Positions 18,371 to 28,504 of a DNA stretch of 64,000 nt are shown here, piece after piece. Source of the DNA: Prosthecobacter sp. (lineage in GTDB: Bacteria > Verrucomicrobiota > Verrucomicrobiia > Verrucomicrobiales > Verrucomicrobiaceae); assembly GCF_020439865.1 (NCBI RefSeq), contig NZ_JAGRPF010000220.1, positions 1 through 64,000 on the forward strand, read 5' to 3'. The notes beneath the pieces were generated by a model. It was not told the origin of the DNA and searched no databases. It saw only the letters and a list, made by a program, of their open reading frames with translations. The position numbers and the translations under genes are program-made. Each line of letters opens with the position of its first letter. The stretch's first letter is position 1.

Positions 18371-19647
18371 TCTTCGGCGTCAGGCGCGCCGTCGAACATG
18401 TTGGGCTTCGTTTTCATCAGCAGCCAGAACAGCGATGAGCCGGCGTAGAGCGCCGTGAAGCAAATCAACACCGCATCCCAGCCACCGGCGTTGGCGAGCA
18501 GCCAGGGCACGAAGACGGGAAACGCCGCCGCGCCCAGATTGCCGCACATGTTCATCACGCCGCTGATCGTCGCAACGTGCGAGCCGCCGACGTGCATCAT
18601 CACCGTGCTCACACAGGGATTGCCCACCGCCGCACAGAACATGCCGAGGCTGATGATCAGCACCGCCGTGAGCGCATGGCTGACAAACCACGCCGAGAAC
18701 ACCAGACACGCGCAGATGAACAACGCGATCGCCGCGAGGCCCTGACGCGCGAGCCGCTGGCTGCCGGTCTTGCGCAGCACGGCGTCGGACACTGCGCCGC
18801 CGAGCAATGATCCCGTCAGATCGCCGACGAGCGGCAGCGCCGTGAGCAAGCCGGAGGTGATCAGCTCCACACCACGCGCCTCCTGCAGATACGTCGTGAA
18901 CCAGCTGCCGAAGAAGATGTAGCCCGCGGATCGAAATGCCTGCTGCACGCAGATGCACCACATCGCCGGACTCGTGATGAGCAGACGCCACGGCACGGCG
19001 GGTGGTTTTGAATGCACCTTCGCGGGGACTTTTGAATCCGCTGCAATCAATTGGGCCTCCGCTTCATTCACCGACGCGTGTTCGGCAGGATCATTGCGAT
19101 ACCATCGCGCGAACCACACGGCCCACACGATGCCCGGCAGCGCATACCACAGGAACATCGGCCGCCAGCCGCAGACGATGATCAACCAAGCGGTCAGCGG
19201 CGCGCCCACAATGCTGCCTGCCGACATGAATCCACCAAACGCACCGGAGGCGAGACCTTGTCCCGCACGTGGAAACCATCGCGCCATCACCGCAATCGCC
19301 ACCGGCACGAGTCCCGCCTGCGCCACACCCATCAGTGCACGCGAAACGACCATCGCCGCGAAGCCGCCCATGCCGAACAACGCCGTGGCCAGCGACCAGA
19401 GCACCGCGAACAACGGCAGCGCGCGTCTTGCACCGAGACGAAGCGAAAGCGCCGCCGCCGGGATCTGACACAACGCATACGACCAGAAAAACGCGCTGCT
19501 CAACCAGCCCGACTGCTCCTTCGTGAGCCCGAGATCATCCCGAATCGTGCTCTCCGCCGTCCCGACCGCGTTGCGCGTCAAATACGCCAGCGCCGCAGCC
19601 ATGCACAGACCGGCGAGGACGATGAAGCGGGCGCGCGTGGGTTTCAT
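18352..19647 (-). CDS. MFS transporter, anion:cation symporter (sugar acid) type
   Basis: 431 residues with about twelve hydrophobic segments. The start (LTRNAVGTAESTIRDDLGLTKEQ) and the FFWSYALCQIPA, ALMGVAQAG and MARWFPRAGQG segments are characteristic of the ACS branch (hexuronate, glucarate, galactonate carriers). It lies 4 bp downstream of the galactonate dehydratase-like gene on the same strand, so the pair probably imports a sugar acid and dehydrates it. The exact substrate is inferred from the partner. Confidence 0.88.
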   Translation of the reverse strand: MKPTRARFIVLAGLCMAAALAYLTRNAVGTAESTIRDDLGLTKEQSGWLSSAFFWSYALCQIPAAALSLRLGARRALPLFAVLWSLATALFGMGGFAAMVVSRALMGVAQAGLVPVAIAVMARWFPRAGQGLASGAFGGFMSAGSIVGAPLTAWLIIVCGWRPMFLWYALPGIVWAVWFARWYRNDPAEHASVNEAEAQLIAADSKVPAKVHSKPPAVPWRLLITSPAMWCICVQQAFRSAGYIFFGSWFTTYLQEARGVELITSGLLTALPLVGDLTGSLLGGAVSDAVLRKTGSQRLARQGLAAIALFICACLVFSAWFVSHALTAVLIISLGMFCAAVGNPCVSTVMMHVGGSHVATISGVMNMCGNLGAAAFPVFVPWLLANAGGWDAVLICFTALYAGSSLFWLLMKTKPNMFDGAPDAEDHCAKA

Positions 19648-19651
19648 GAGA

Positions 19652-20830
19652 TCACCAGTCCGTCACGGCACCATCCGGGCTGAATTCGCGGAGCACGATC
19701 TCCTGCTGGAAGGGATGCTTCTTCACCTCGGCTTCGTTGATGGTGATGCCGAGGCCGGGTTTGGTGTTCGGGCGGACGATGCGGCCTTCCTTCTCGATGA
19801 CGAAGCCTTCCTCGACCACGTCCTGTCGCCACGGCACGTCGTTGTGTACGGTTTCGCAGATGATGTAGCTCGGCTGTGAGAAGCCGAACTCGAGCGACGC
19901 GGCGGTGCTGACAGGGCCTTGCGGATTGTGTGGAGCCAAGGCGATGCGATGCGCCTCGGCGAGTGCGGCGATGCGTTTCGCGGCACTGAGACCGCCGCAG
20001 TGCGTGATGTCGAGCTGGCAGATCTCGACGGCGCGTTTCTCAAACATGTCTTTGAAGGCCTCCAGATTCGTCACGCGCTCGCCGCTGGCCACGGGCGTGG
20101 TGAGCGCGGCGTTGATCTTCGCGAGACCATCGACCGCTTCCGGCCAGCATGGCTCCTCGAAAAAGTAGAGGCCGAAATCATCGAGCGCTTTGCCGAACTT
20201 GAGCCCCATCGCTGGCGAGGGCCGCGCGTGACAATCCACCATGATGTCGATGTCCGGCCCCACGGCATCGCGCATGGCTGCCACGGCAGCAGCGGCAGCG
20301 CGGACGGGTTTCATGCCTTCGATCGGCATCGTGCTGGGCACCGCCATGCTCTTGAAGGCCGTGTAACCATCCGCCACGGCCTGCTGCGCGAGTTCGGCGA
20401 AGCGTTTCGCGTTGTCAGCGGGCGTTTGATAAAAGTCCTCCATCTTCCCGCCGCCGAGATGGCAGTAGGTCCGCACCCAATCACGCACCGGACCGCCGAA
20501 GACCTTCGAAAGCGGCATGTTCGCCACCTTGCCCACGATGTCCCACAGCGCGAGGTCGATGCCCGCGATGGCTGTGGCGCGCACGATGCCGTGCCCGTGC
20601 CAGAAGTGCTGGCGATACATCACCTGCCACAGATACTCCACGCGCGTCGGATCTTCGCCGATGAGAAGGTGCGACATGTCTTCAATCGCGCCCACGATGC
20701 TGCGCGTGTGCCACTCCAGCGTCGCCTCCCCCCAGCCGATGAGGCCGGGCTGATCCGTGACGACTTTCACAAACACCCAGTTTCGCATCCGGGCGTGGCA
20801 GACAAGGGTTTCGATGGCGGTGATTTTCAT
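19652..20830 (-). CDS. D-galactonate dehydratase-like enolase superfamily enzyme
   Basis: 392 residues of the mandelate racemase/muconate lactonising group. [23 protein letters not shown] opens the capping domain in two recognisable strands, and the barrel carries metal ligands in [10 protein letters not shown] (Asp), FFEEPCWPE (Glu) and VASGERVTN (Glu), plus the base His in [11 protein letters not shown]. This arrangement matches galactonate dehydratases, which convert D-galactonate to 2-keto-3-deoxygalactonate in the cytoplasm; other aldonate substrates are possible. It leads a two-gene operon with an MFS carrier. Two CCACTGATC copies 22 bp apart lie just upstream (20855-20885). Confidence 0.87.
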   Translation of the reverse strand: MKITAIETLVCHARMRNWVFVKVVTDQPGLIGWGEATLEWHTRSIVGAIEDMSHLLIGEDPTRVEYLWQVMYRQHFWHGHGIVRATAIAGIDLALWDIVGKVANMPLSKVFGGPVRDWVRTYCHLGGGKMEDFYQTPADNAKRFAELAQQAVADGYTAFKSMAVPSTMPIEGMKPVRAAAAAVAAMRDAVGPDIDIMVDCHARPSPAMGLKFGKALDDFGLYFFEEPCWPEAVDGLAKINAALTTPVASGERVTNLEAFKDMFEKRAVEICQLDITHCGGLSAAKRIAALAEAHRIALAPHNPQGPVSTAASLEFGFSQPSYIICETVHNDVPWRQDVVEEGFVIEKEGRIVRPNTKPGLGITINEAEVKKHPFQQEIVLREFSPDGAVTDW

Positions 20831-20854
20831 GGACGGAAAGGACAGGCGTTTGAA

Positions 20855-20885
20855 CCACTGATCAAACGCTCATCAGCCACTGATC
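20855..20885. promoter_or_regulatory. Candidate operator: direct repeat CCACTGATC x2
   Basis: Two copies of CCACTGATC start at 20855 and 20877, exactly 22 bp apart (two helical turns), 25-55 bp upstream of the galactonate dehydratase-like start codon. The first runs into TGATCA, a palindrome. The spacing suits a dimeric regulator such as those controlling sugar-acid genes. No regulator gene is adjacent. Confidence 0.3.
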
Positions 20886-21308
20886 CATCCAATTTGGGAG
20901 GTGTCGGGTTAAAACACTGTAGAGCTTGGGAGAACATGGAGAATTGAAGCCAAACAACGTCTCTGCGTCCTCCCAATATCCGCGATCCAAGTCCGTGTTC
21001 CCCGGAGGCATACAGACAACTTTCTCTCCCCTGCAATGTCTGACCTCCATTCGTATGACTGATGCAAAGATCGAAATAGTCGATTATCATCGTGGGCCTG
21101 ATCATGTAGGCTGCTCGCATGAATGAAACAAAATGGCATGGCGAGTTTTGCGTCGATAATACGCGGGCCCCTGAGATGACTGAATGTTCCGACGGCCAAA
21201 AGCCGTGGAGGGACCGAAATAGAGGGCGCATTTCTCGCAGCAGAAGTTTCCTGACGGCGGAGTGGTTCGATGCCGTCTCCATGTCAGTTCAATAACCGGA
21301 GCGATCTT
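20886..21308. other. Intergenic stretch without a convincing gene
   Basis: About 420 bases that are less GC-rich than the neighbours. Short open frames exist on both strands, but none shows a signal peptide, a known motif or plausible codon use. It lies between the divergent sugar-acid operon and the next membrane-protein gene, so it must contain their promoters; a decayed gene cannot be excluded. A GGAG at about 21298-21301 is the ribosome site of the following gene. Confidence 0.5.
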
Positions 21309-21896
21309 ATGTGGTTCTTATCTCTTCCAGCAGCGATCATCGGCGGCCTGATCGGACTGGCCATTGCCTTAGTGGGGGTCATTGTGGGCATGATTCTGAC
21401 GGGCCGAAGCTCACGGGTTTGGCCTTGGGCCTGGCCAACGTTTTTCGGACTTTGTTCGGTGTTTGTCCCTGGTTTCATTGGCATGGTGCATCTTTTGGCG
21501 ACTAATTTCTCGACCAGTTATCACGGCGATTTTTTGAACCGCCTTGGAGAAGCGATGACCGAGTTCTGTCTAATCGTCGCGAGCTTCGTCGCCTGTCCTG
21601 GGCTGGGCTTCTTTATGGCAGGAGCGGTCACGAAACTCTGCTCCAGACACAAACTGCCACAGCCGCCTGGCGAAAAAGTGCCACACTCCAATCTGGCACG
21701 ATGTCTCACGGCCAGCATCCTGGGCGCATGGATCCTGGTGGGTTGGTTTTATTTCTATTATAAGCCTCGCGTGAAGGAGGAGATGTATCGGGAAATGTAC
21801 ATGAAAGAGGAGAAAGAATATCGACAATGGAAAAGTCATCCGGTTCTCCCCACGAATGCAAGCAAAGTCACCCCTCCTGTAGTTGACGAGCCCTAG
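21309..21896 (+). CDS. Multi-pass membrane protein, unknown
   Basis: 195 residues from the ATG at 21309, chosen because GGAG lies seven bases upstream. About four hydrophobic segments are visible (MWFLSLPAAIIGG onward; FFGLCSVFVPGFIGMVHLL; FCLIVASFVACPGLGFFMAG; ILGAWILVGWFYFYY) followed by a highly charged tail (KEEMYREMYMKEEKEYRQWK) and a Pro-containing end. No family recognised. It stands alone between the sugar-acid operon and a ceramidase-like gene, with less GC-rich codons than its neighbours, so recent acquisition is possible. Confidence 0.65.
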   Translation: MWFLSLPAAIIGGLIGLAIALVGVIVGMILTGRSSRVWPWAWPTFFGLCSVFVPGFIGMVHLLATNFSTSYHGDFLNRLGEAMTEFCLIVASFVACPGLGFFMAGAVTKLCSRHKLPQPPGEKVPHSNLARCLTASILGAWILVGWFYFYYKPRVKEEMYREMYMKEEKEYRQWKSHPVLPTNASKVTPPVVDEP

Positions 21897-21984
21897 TGGC
21901 ATTCAATGCCACCTACCGGCACTGCGATGGGCAAGCACGCAGCAGAGAGACAACAGGTATTCTCCCGCTCCTTTCGAAGCTTGT

Positions 21985-23418
21985 TTATGAATTCGTCACC
22001 GTGATACGCTCTGCAATCACCTCGATCAACTGCTCCAAACTTCCCGCAGCGACAATGGCGATGCTTTCCTGGTAGATGCCGGTGTCGTAGAGCTCGCGGG
22101 GCGGGAGGTAGGAGGCGCCCCAGTCGGCGGCGATGCTTGCGACGACGATGATCTTGTCGGGGAAGCGGCGGCGGAGCTCGGTTTGGAGGAGGTTGTAGCT
22201 TTCGCCCTGCACACCGAGCCAGATGGCATCGCCGATGTGCCACAACACGACTTGCAGCGGGTAGGTGTCGCCGGGCGGAAGCTGATGGAGGCGATGCAGC
22301 AGACGGTTTTTGCGTTCGGCGAGGGCGCGCAGGTCGGCGGCGCGTGTTTCATCGCCAGCGGAGCGGGCGGTGGCTTCGTCGGCTTGGAATTGATCGAGTT
22401 CGGCCTGGGTTTGCTCGATCGTCGGCTGGCCGGGACGATAGTGCAGCGGCTCGTGCCAGCGTTGGAGTTTCCATCCGGCTTTGGAGGTCGTGTCGATGGG
22501 TTGATGCTTCCACGAGCCAAGTGTCGCGCCGGAAACAACGGGACCAGCATAGACAAAGTTCGTTCCGGCGGCGGCAAGAGCGGTGAGGGCTGAAAGCGCG
22601 GCGTAACCGAGTTCGCGGCCATTGCGATCCGCCACGGCGGTGTCACCGACGAAGCCTTCACGCGGGCCGAGTTCGCCGCTGGCTCCTTGCAGGAACAAAC
22701 ACGGTGCACCAGTGTCGCGTTCGACGACTTCGCGCATGGCGCCGATGTAGTCGGGGCTGATAAGCGTGTTCTCCCACGCGAGTGTGGTGGGATGGCAGGC
22801 GTAATTCACGATGCTGGCGAGCATCTGGCCCGCATTATCGGTGACACGCGCGACGATGACGGTGTCGTCGGCAGGCACGCCGGGATTGTGACCGCAGACG
22901 AACTGCTTTCCGTCCCAGAAATCGCGATGCGTGGCCAGCGAGCACTTTGCTTTGCCATAAACGATGCCCGCGGGTTGCAGCGAGGCCAGACACTGCTTCA
23001 CGAGCGCCCCGGCTTTCTCACCAAGTGATTGCAAGTAAGGCGGAATGAGATCACCGCCGGGCAGATTCGCCCGATCGATGCCCATGAGGCCCGCGCCGTG
23101 TGTGTGCGAGAAGGCGACGAGGATTTCTTCTCTGGCAACGCCGCCGATCTCCGCAGCCTGCGCGACGAGATTCGCATGCTCGGTGGCTCCCATCACGCAA
23201 TGATCGAGCGCTAGCACGATCTGCTGCTCACTTCCTTCCATCGGTGCAAAGATGGCCACGGTCGCTCGCAGCGGACGATGCACACCGGTGGCTCGGTCAT
23301 GCTTTGCCGCGCCCCACATCCGATGGTAGATGTTCGCAGGCGGTGTGATGTCGCACCACGCGAGTGCGAAACGGCAGCGGCTCTGCGGCGTGGGGTCTTC
23401 GGTGTGGGAAGGCGTCAT
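21985..23418 (-). CDS. Ceramidase-like protein without signal peptide
   Basis: 477 residues related to the N-terminal domain of neutral/alkaline non-lysosomal ceramidases. Supporting motifs are LAWCDITPPAN at the start, VAFSHTHGAGLMG (zinc ligand region, like the SATHTHSGP of ceramidases), NYACHPTTLAWENTLISPD and FLQGASGELGPR. No signal peptide is present, unlike the secreted relative at 49219-50589, so it may act in the cytoplasm. True ceramidase activity is not established for these bacterial short forms, which often sit near glycan-degradation genes. Divergent from the propeller glycosidase-like gene, 160 bp away. Confidence 0.8.
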   Translation of the reverse strand: MTPSHTEDPTPQSRCRFALAWCDITPPANIYHRMWGAAKHDRATGVHRPLRATVAIFAPMEGSEQQIVLALDHCVMGATEHANLVAQAAEIGGVAREEILVAFSHTHGAGLMGIDRANLPGGDLIPPYLQSLGEKAGALVKQCLASLQPAGIVYGKAKCSLATHRDFWDGKQFVCGHNPGVPADDTVIVARVTDNAGQMLASIVNYACHPTTLAWENTLISPDYIGAMREVVERDTGAPCLFLQGASGELGPREGFVGDTAVADRNGRELGYAALSALTALAAAGTNFVYAGPVVSGATLGSWKHQPIDTTSKAGWKLQRWHEPLHYRPGQPTIEQTQAELDQFQADEATARSAGDETRAADLRALAERKNRLLHRLHQLPPGDTYPLQVVLWHIGDAIWLGVQGESYNLLQTELRRRFPDKIIVVASIAADWGASYLPPRELYDTGIYQESIAIVAAGSLEQLIEVIAERITVTNS

Positions 23419-23578
23419 CGGGCTGGTGGAGTGATGAAGGGTAAAATGCTGGTGAGGCTGGAATCCTTCAGAACATGAGTTTGCCCGTCATTATTTTATC
23501 ATCTGTCATGCGGTTTCCGATCTCTGGTCTGTTTGTCCTACCAGCGATTATTTCACCGTCCCGCGGCGTAGTTCTGTC

Positions 23579-25102
23579 ATGAAGCTGTTCTGCACTGCCA
23601 TTCTGCTCTGTTCCTCCCTTGCGGCGGATGCTCTCGACATCGGTTCGCGTCGCGAGCTGTTCGTGGATGATCTGCTGATCGACAAACTCAGCGGCAAGGC
23701 GGAGCAGATGCTGCATCATCCGCAGATCCGTGAGATCGCGATCAAACATGACGCGCCGTGGGAGGGCAGCGGCAGCGGTTACCACAGCGTCTTCAAGGAC
23801 GGCGACAAATACCGCATGTATTACAAGTCGTGGCAGCTCACCGTCACGGATGGCAAGGTGAACACGGGCGAGCATCCGCTCTTCACCTGCTACGCGGAGA
23901 GCGACGATGGCATTCACTGGCGCAAGCCGGAGCTCGGCCTGCATGAGTTCAAAGGGTCGAAGGCCAACAACATCGTCATTCCCAAAGGTATGATGGGAAA
24001 GGTGAATCCCGATGGCGGGCATCCCGCCGTCTTCAAAGACGACAATCCGAACGCGGCGCCCGATGCGAAATATAAGGCCATCCTGCGTTCAAACTCACCA
24101 AAGGGCCTGCTCGCGCTCAAATCAGCCGACGGATTGCGCTGGTCGCCGATGGCCGATGCGCCGGTGATCACGGACGGCGCGTTTGATTCGCAAAACCTCG
24201 CGTTCTGGGATGCGAACGCCGGTTTGTATCGCGCCTACTGGCGTTACTTCACCGAAGGCACGACGGATGAGAAGAACTGGAAGCCCTCCGGTCTCCGCGC
24301 CATCCGCACGGCGACCTCGAAGGACTTTCTGCATTGGGAGAACCAGCACGATTTGACCTATGTCGATTCTCCCGGCGAGGCGCTCTACACGAATCAGGTG
24401 AAGCCGTATCATCGGGCACCGCATCTGCTGATCGGCTTTCCCACGCGCTATGTGGAGCGCGGCTGGTCGGAGAACATGCGTGTGCTGCCGGAGCGCGAGC
24501 ATCGCGAGTGGCGCTCGAAAGCCAGCGACCGCTACGGCATGGCGATCACGGAAGGTCTCTTCATGGCCAGCCGCGACGGTGTGAAGTTCAAGCGCTGGAA
24601 CGAAGCCTTCCTGCCGCCCGGCATCGAACGCCCCGGCACCTGGAACTACGGCCATCAATACATCGCCTGGCATCCGGTGGAGACGAAGTCCGCGCTCGAA
24701 GGCGCGCCGAACGAACTGAGCTTCTACGCCACCGAAAGCTACTGGACAGGTAAGAGCAGTGAACTGCGCCGCTACACACTGCGTCTCGATGGCTTCGTTT
24801 CCATTCATGCGCCGATGAGCGGCGGCGAACTGATCACGAAGCCGTTCACCTTCACCGGCAAAGCACTCACGATGAACTTCGCGAGTTCTGTCGCCGGTGG
24901 CATCCGTATCGAAATTCAGGATGCGAAAGGCAAACCGGTGCCGGGATTCACACTCGCCGATTCCGAAGAGCACTTCGGTGATTCGATTCAACGCACCGTC
25001 GTCTGGAAAAACGGCACCGATGTCAGTTCGCTAGCCGGTAAAGCGGTGCGCCTGCGCTTCGCGCTCAAGGACGCGGACCTCTACGCGATCAAGTTCGAGT
25101 GA
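23579..25102 (+). CDS. Secreted five-bladed-propeller glycosidase-like protein
   Basis: 507 residues with a short signal peptide (AADA-L), opening with IGSRRELFVDDLLIDKLSG. Repeated motifs of the GH43/GH32/DUF-type propeller are visible: YRMYYKSW, CYAESDDGIHWRKPELGL, DSQNLAFWDANAGLYRAYWR and TATSKDFLHWENQ. The C-terminal 120 residues (FVSIHAPMSGGELITKPFTF) form a predicted beta-sandwich. The same architecture occurs in the minus-strand protein at 39922-41835, which carries an extra N-terminal sandwich. Activity on a plant or algal oligosaccharide is possible; the family is largely uncharacterised. Confidence 0.78.
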   Translation: MKLFCTAILLCSSLAADALDIGSRRELFVDDLLIDKLSGKAEQMLHHPQIREIAIKHDAPWEGSGSGYHSVFKDGDKYRMYYKSWQLTVTDGKVNTGEHPLFTCYAESDDGIHWRKPELGLHEFKGSKANNIVIPKGMMGKVNPDGGHPAVFKDDNPNAAPDAKYKAILRSNSPKGLLALKSADGLRWSPMADAPVITDGAFDSQNLAFWDANAGLYRAYWRYFTEGTTDEKNWKPSGLRAIRTATSKDFLHWENQHDLTYVDSPGEALYTNQVKPYHRAPHLLIGFPTRYVERGWSENMRVLPEREHREWRSKASDRYGMAITEGLFMASRDGVKFKRWNEAFLPPGIERPGTWNYGHQYIAWHPVETKSALEGAPNELSFYATESYWTGKSSELRRYTLRLDGFVSIHAPMSGGELITKPFTFTGKALTMNFASSVAGGIRIEIQDAKGKPVPGFTLADSEEHFGDSIQRTVVWKNGTDVSSLAGKAVRLRFALKDADLYAIKFE

Positions 25103-25249
25103 CCGGCATGGATGTAGCGCCTGCCGCCATCGTGCATCGCACGAGATACTCATCGCGCTCCGGTGGGACTGTGCCTACAATGGCTGTGGCGATCAGGAAC
25201 TTTCACCCGCGAGTCTGAGCCTCGGTTCAGACTTTCGCACCACCGAACC

Positions 25250-26038
25250 ATGAACTCTTCCCTTCTCACCATCCGGAGTTCAACCGCACGCCTCCGCACG
25301 GCCGCGCTTGGACTGTTTGTCATCGCGCTGGCAGCCTCCAGCTTTGCCCAGCAGCCGCCTCAAAACCCGGCGCCCTCAGGCGGCCTGCCCGATCCTGCCA
25401 AACTTCCTGCGCTAAAGTTCAAAGAGGAGAAGGTTGGCAACTACGAAAACGCCCTCGTCAAAGTCGAAGGTCTGGTCGTCGGGTCATCGTTCACGATCGA
25501 CTCCGCGTTCACGACCAAGTACGAAAACAACCCACCGAGCGCGCCTTTTAAAATCATCGTTCCCAAGAGCAAGAACGTGCTCGTCATTCCTGGAGGAAAG
25601 AAATCCGGCCTTCCCGAATTCGTCAAAGTGATCCTCGCCAGCGAGGACAAGAAGGCGGTGGAGATCGTCCGCTTTACCAACCTGAAGACACCCAAGCTCG
25701 CCAACGCCGAGGACCGCCTGAAAATCTGCGCCTACCTGCTGCAGTCCCAGGCACTGGACGGCATTGGAAAAGGCTACGAGAAGCGCAAGGTGCATGAAGT
25801 GTACGCCACCAAGATCCGGGGCAACGACGCCGTGGTCTTCAATGCTGAGATGACCGAACCGAAGAACTCGATCCGCTACTTTGTCAAAGTGATCGCCCTG
25901 CCGGATCCAGAGTCCGAAGGGGGCCTCATGGCCTTCAGCATGTCCGACGCAACGCTGAGCGATGTGAAAGATCCCGCCGACCTCGGTTCCAAAGGCTTCG
26001 CCCTGCGTGTGCTCCATTCCGTGGAGTTTGTCCGTTAA
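25250..26038 (+). CDS. Secreted protein of unknown function
   Basis: 262 residues from the ATG at 25250. A signal peptide with a long n-region ends near ASSFAQ, then a Pro/Gln-rich linker (QQPPQNPAPSGGLPDPAKLP). The mature part is mixed alpha/beta without a motif I recognise; recurring strand pairs such as ALVKVEGLVVGSSFTI and NSIRYFVKVIALPDPE suggest a beta-rich fold. A monocistronic gene followed by a strong hairpin. Confidence 0.6.
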   Translation: MNSSLLTIRSSTARLRTAALGLFVIALAASSFAQQPPQNPAPSGGLPDPAKLPALKFKEEKVGNYENALVKVEGLVVGSSFTIDSAFTTKYENNPPSAPFKIIVPKSKNVLVIPGGKKSGLPEFVKVILASEDKKAVEIVRFTNLKTPKLANAEDRLKICAYLLQSQALDGIGKGYEKRKVHEVYATKIRGNDAVVFNAEMTEPKNSIRYFVKVIALPDPESEGGLMAFSMSDATLSDVKDPADLGSKGFALRVLHSVEFVR

Positions 26039-26065
26039 AGCGAGCCAAATCGTGAGTTGTCACAC

Positions 26066-26101
26066 GATCCGTCGGCCGTTTCTCCAAACAGCCGACGGAT
26101 C
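26066..26101. terminator. Bidirectional hairpin terminator
   Basis: Perfect 11-bp inverted repeat GATCCGTCGGC (26066-26076) and GCCGACGGATC (26091-26101) around a 14-base loop, located between two convergent genes. No clear U-tract follows on either strand, so termination efficiency is uncertain. Confidence 0.65.
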
Positions 26102-26133
26102 AAATGCAGGGACAGAATCGAGAGGACCTCGCT

Positions 26134-28394
<2,261 letters not shown>

Positions 28395-28504
28395 CCCCGA
28401 GGGGACCGCAGATTCCATGCCCGACGGGCTTTCTATCCGCCAATCCTGCGCTCAGGGCTTCTCGCGAAAATGGCGGATTTTGGCGGTAGCGGCGGGAACC
28501 CGGG

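Noticed and set aside
20827-21282. Minus-strand frame of 151 codons in the gap upstream of the sugar-acid operon
   Set aside because: No ribosome site, no motif, unusual residue use; the gap is better read as regulatory or decayed sequence.
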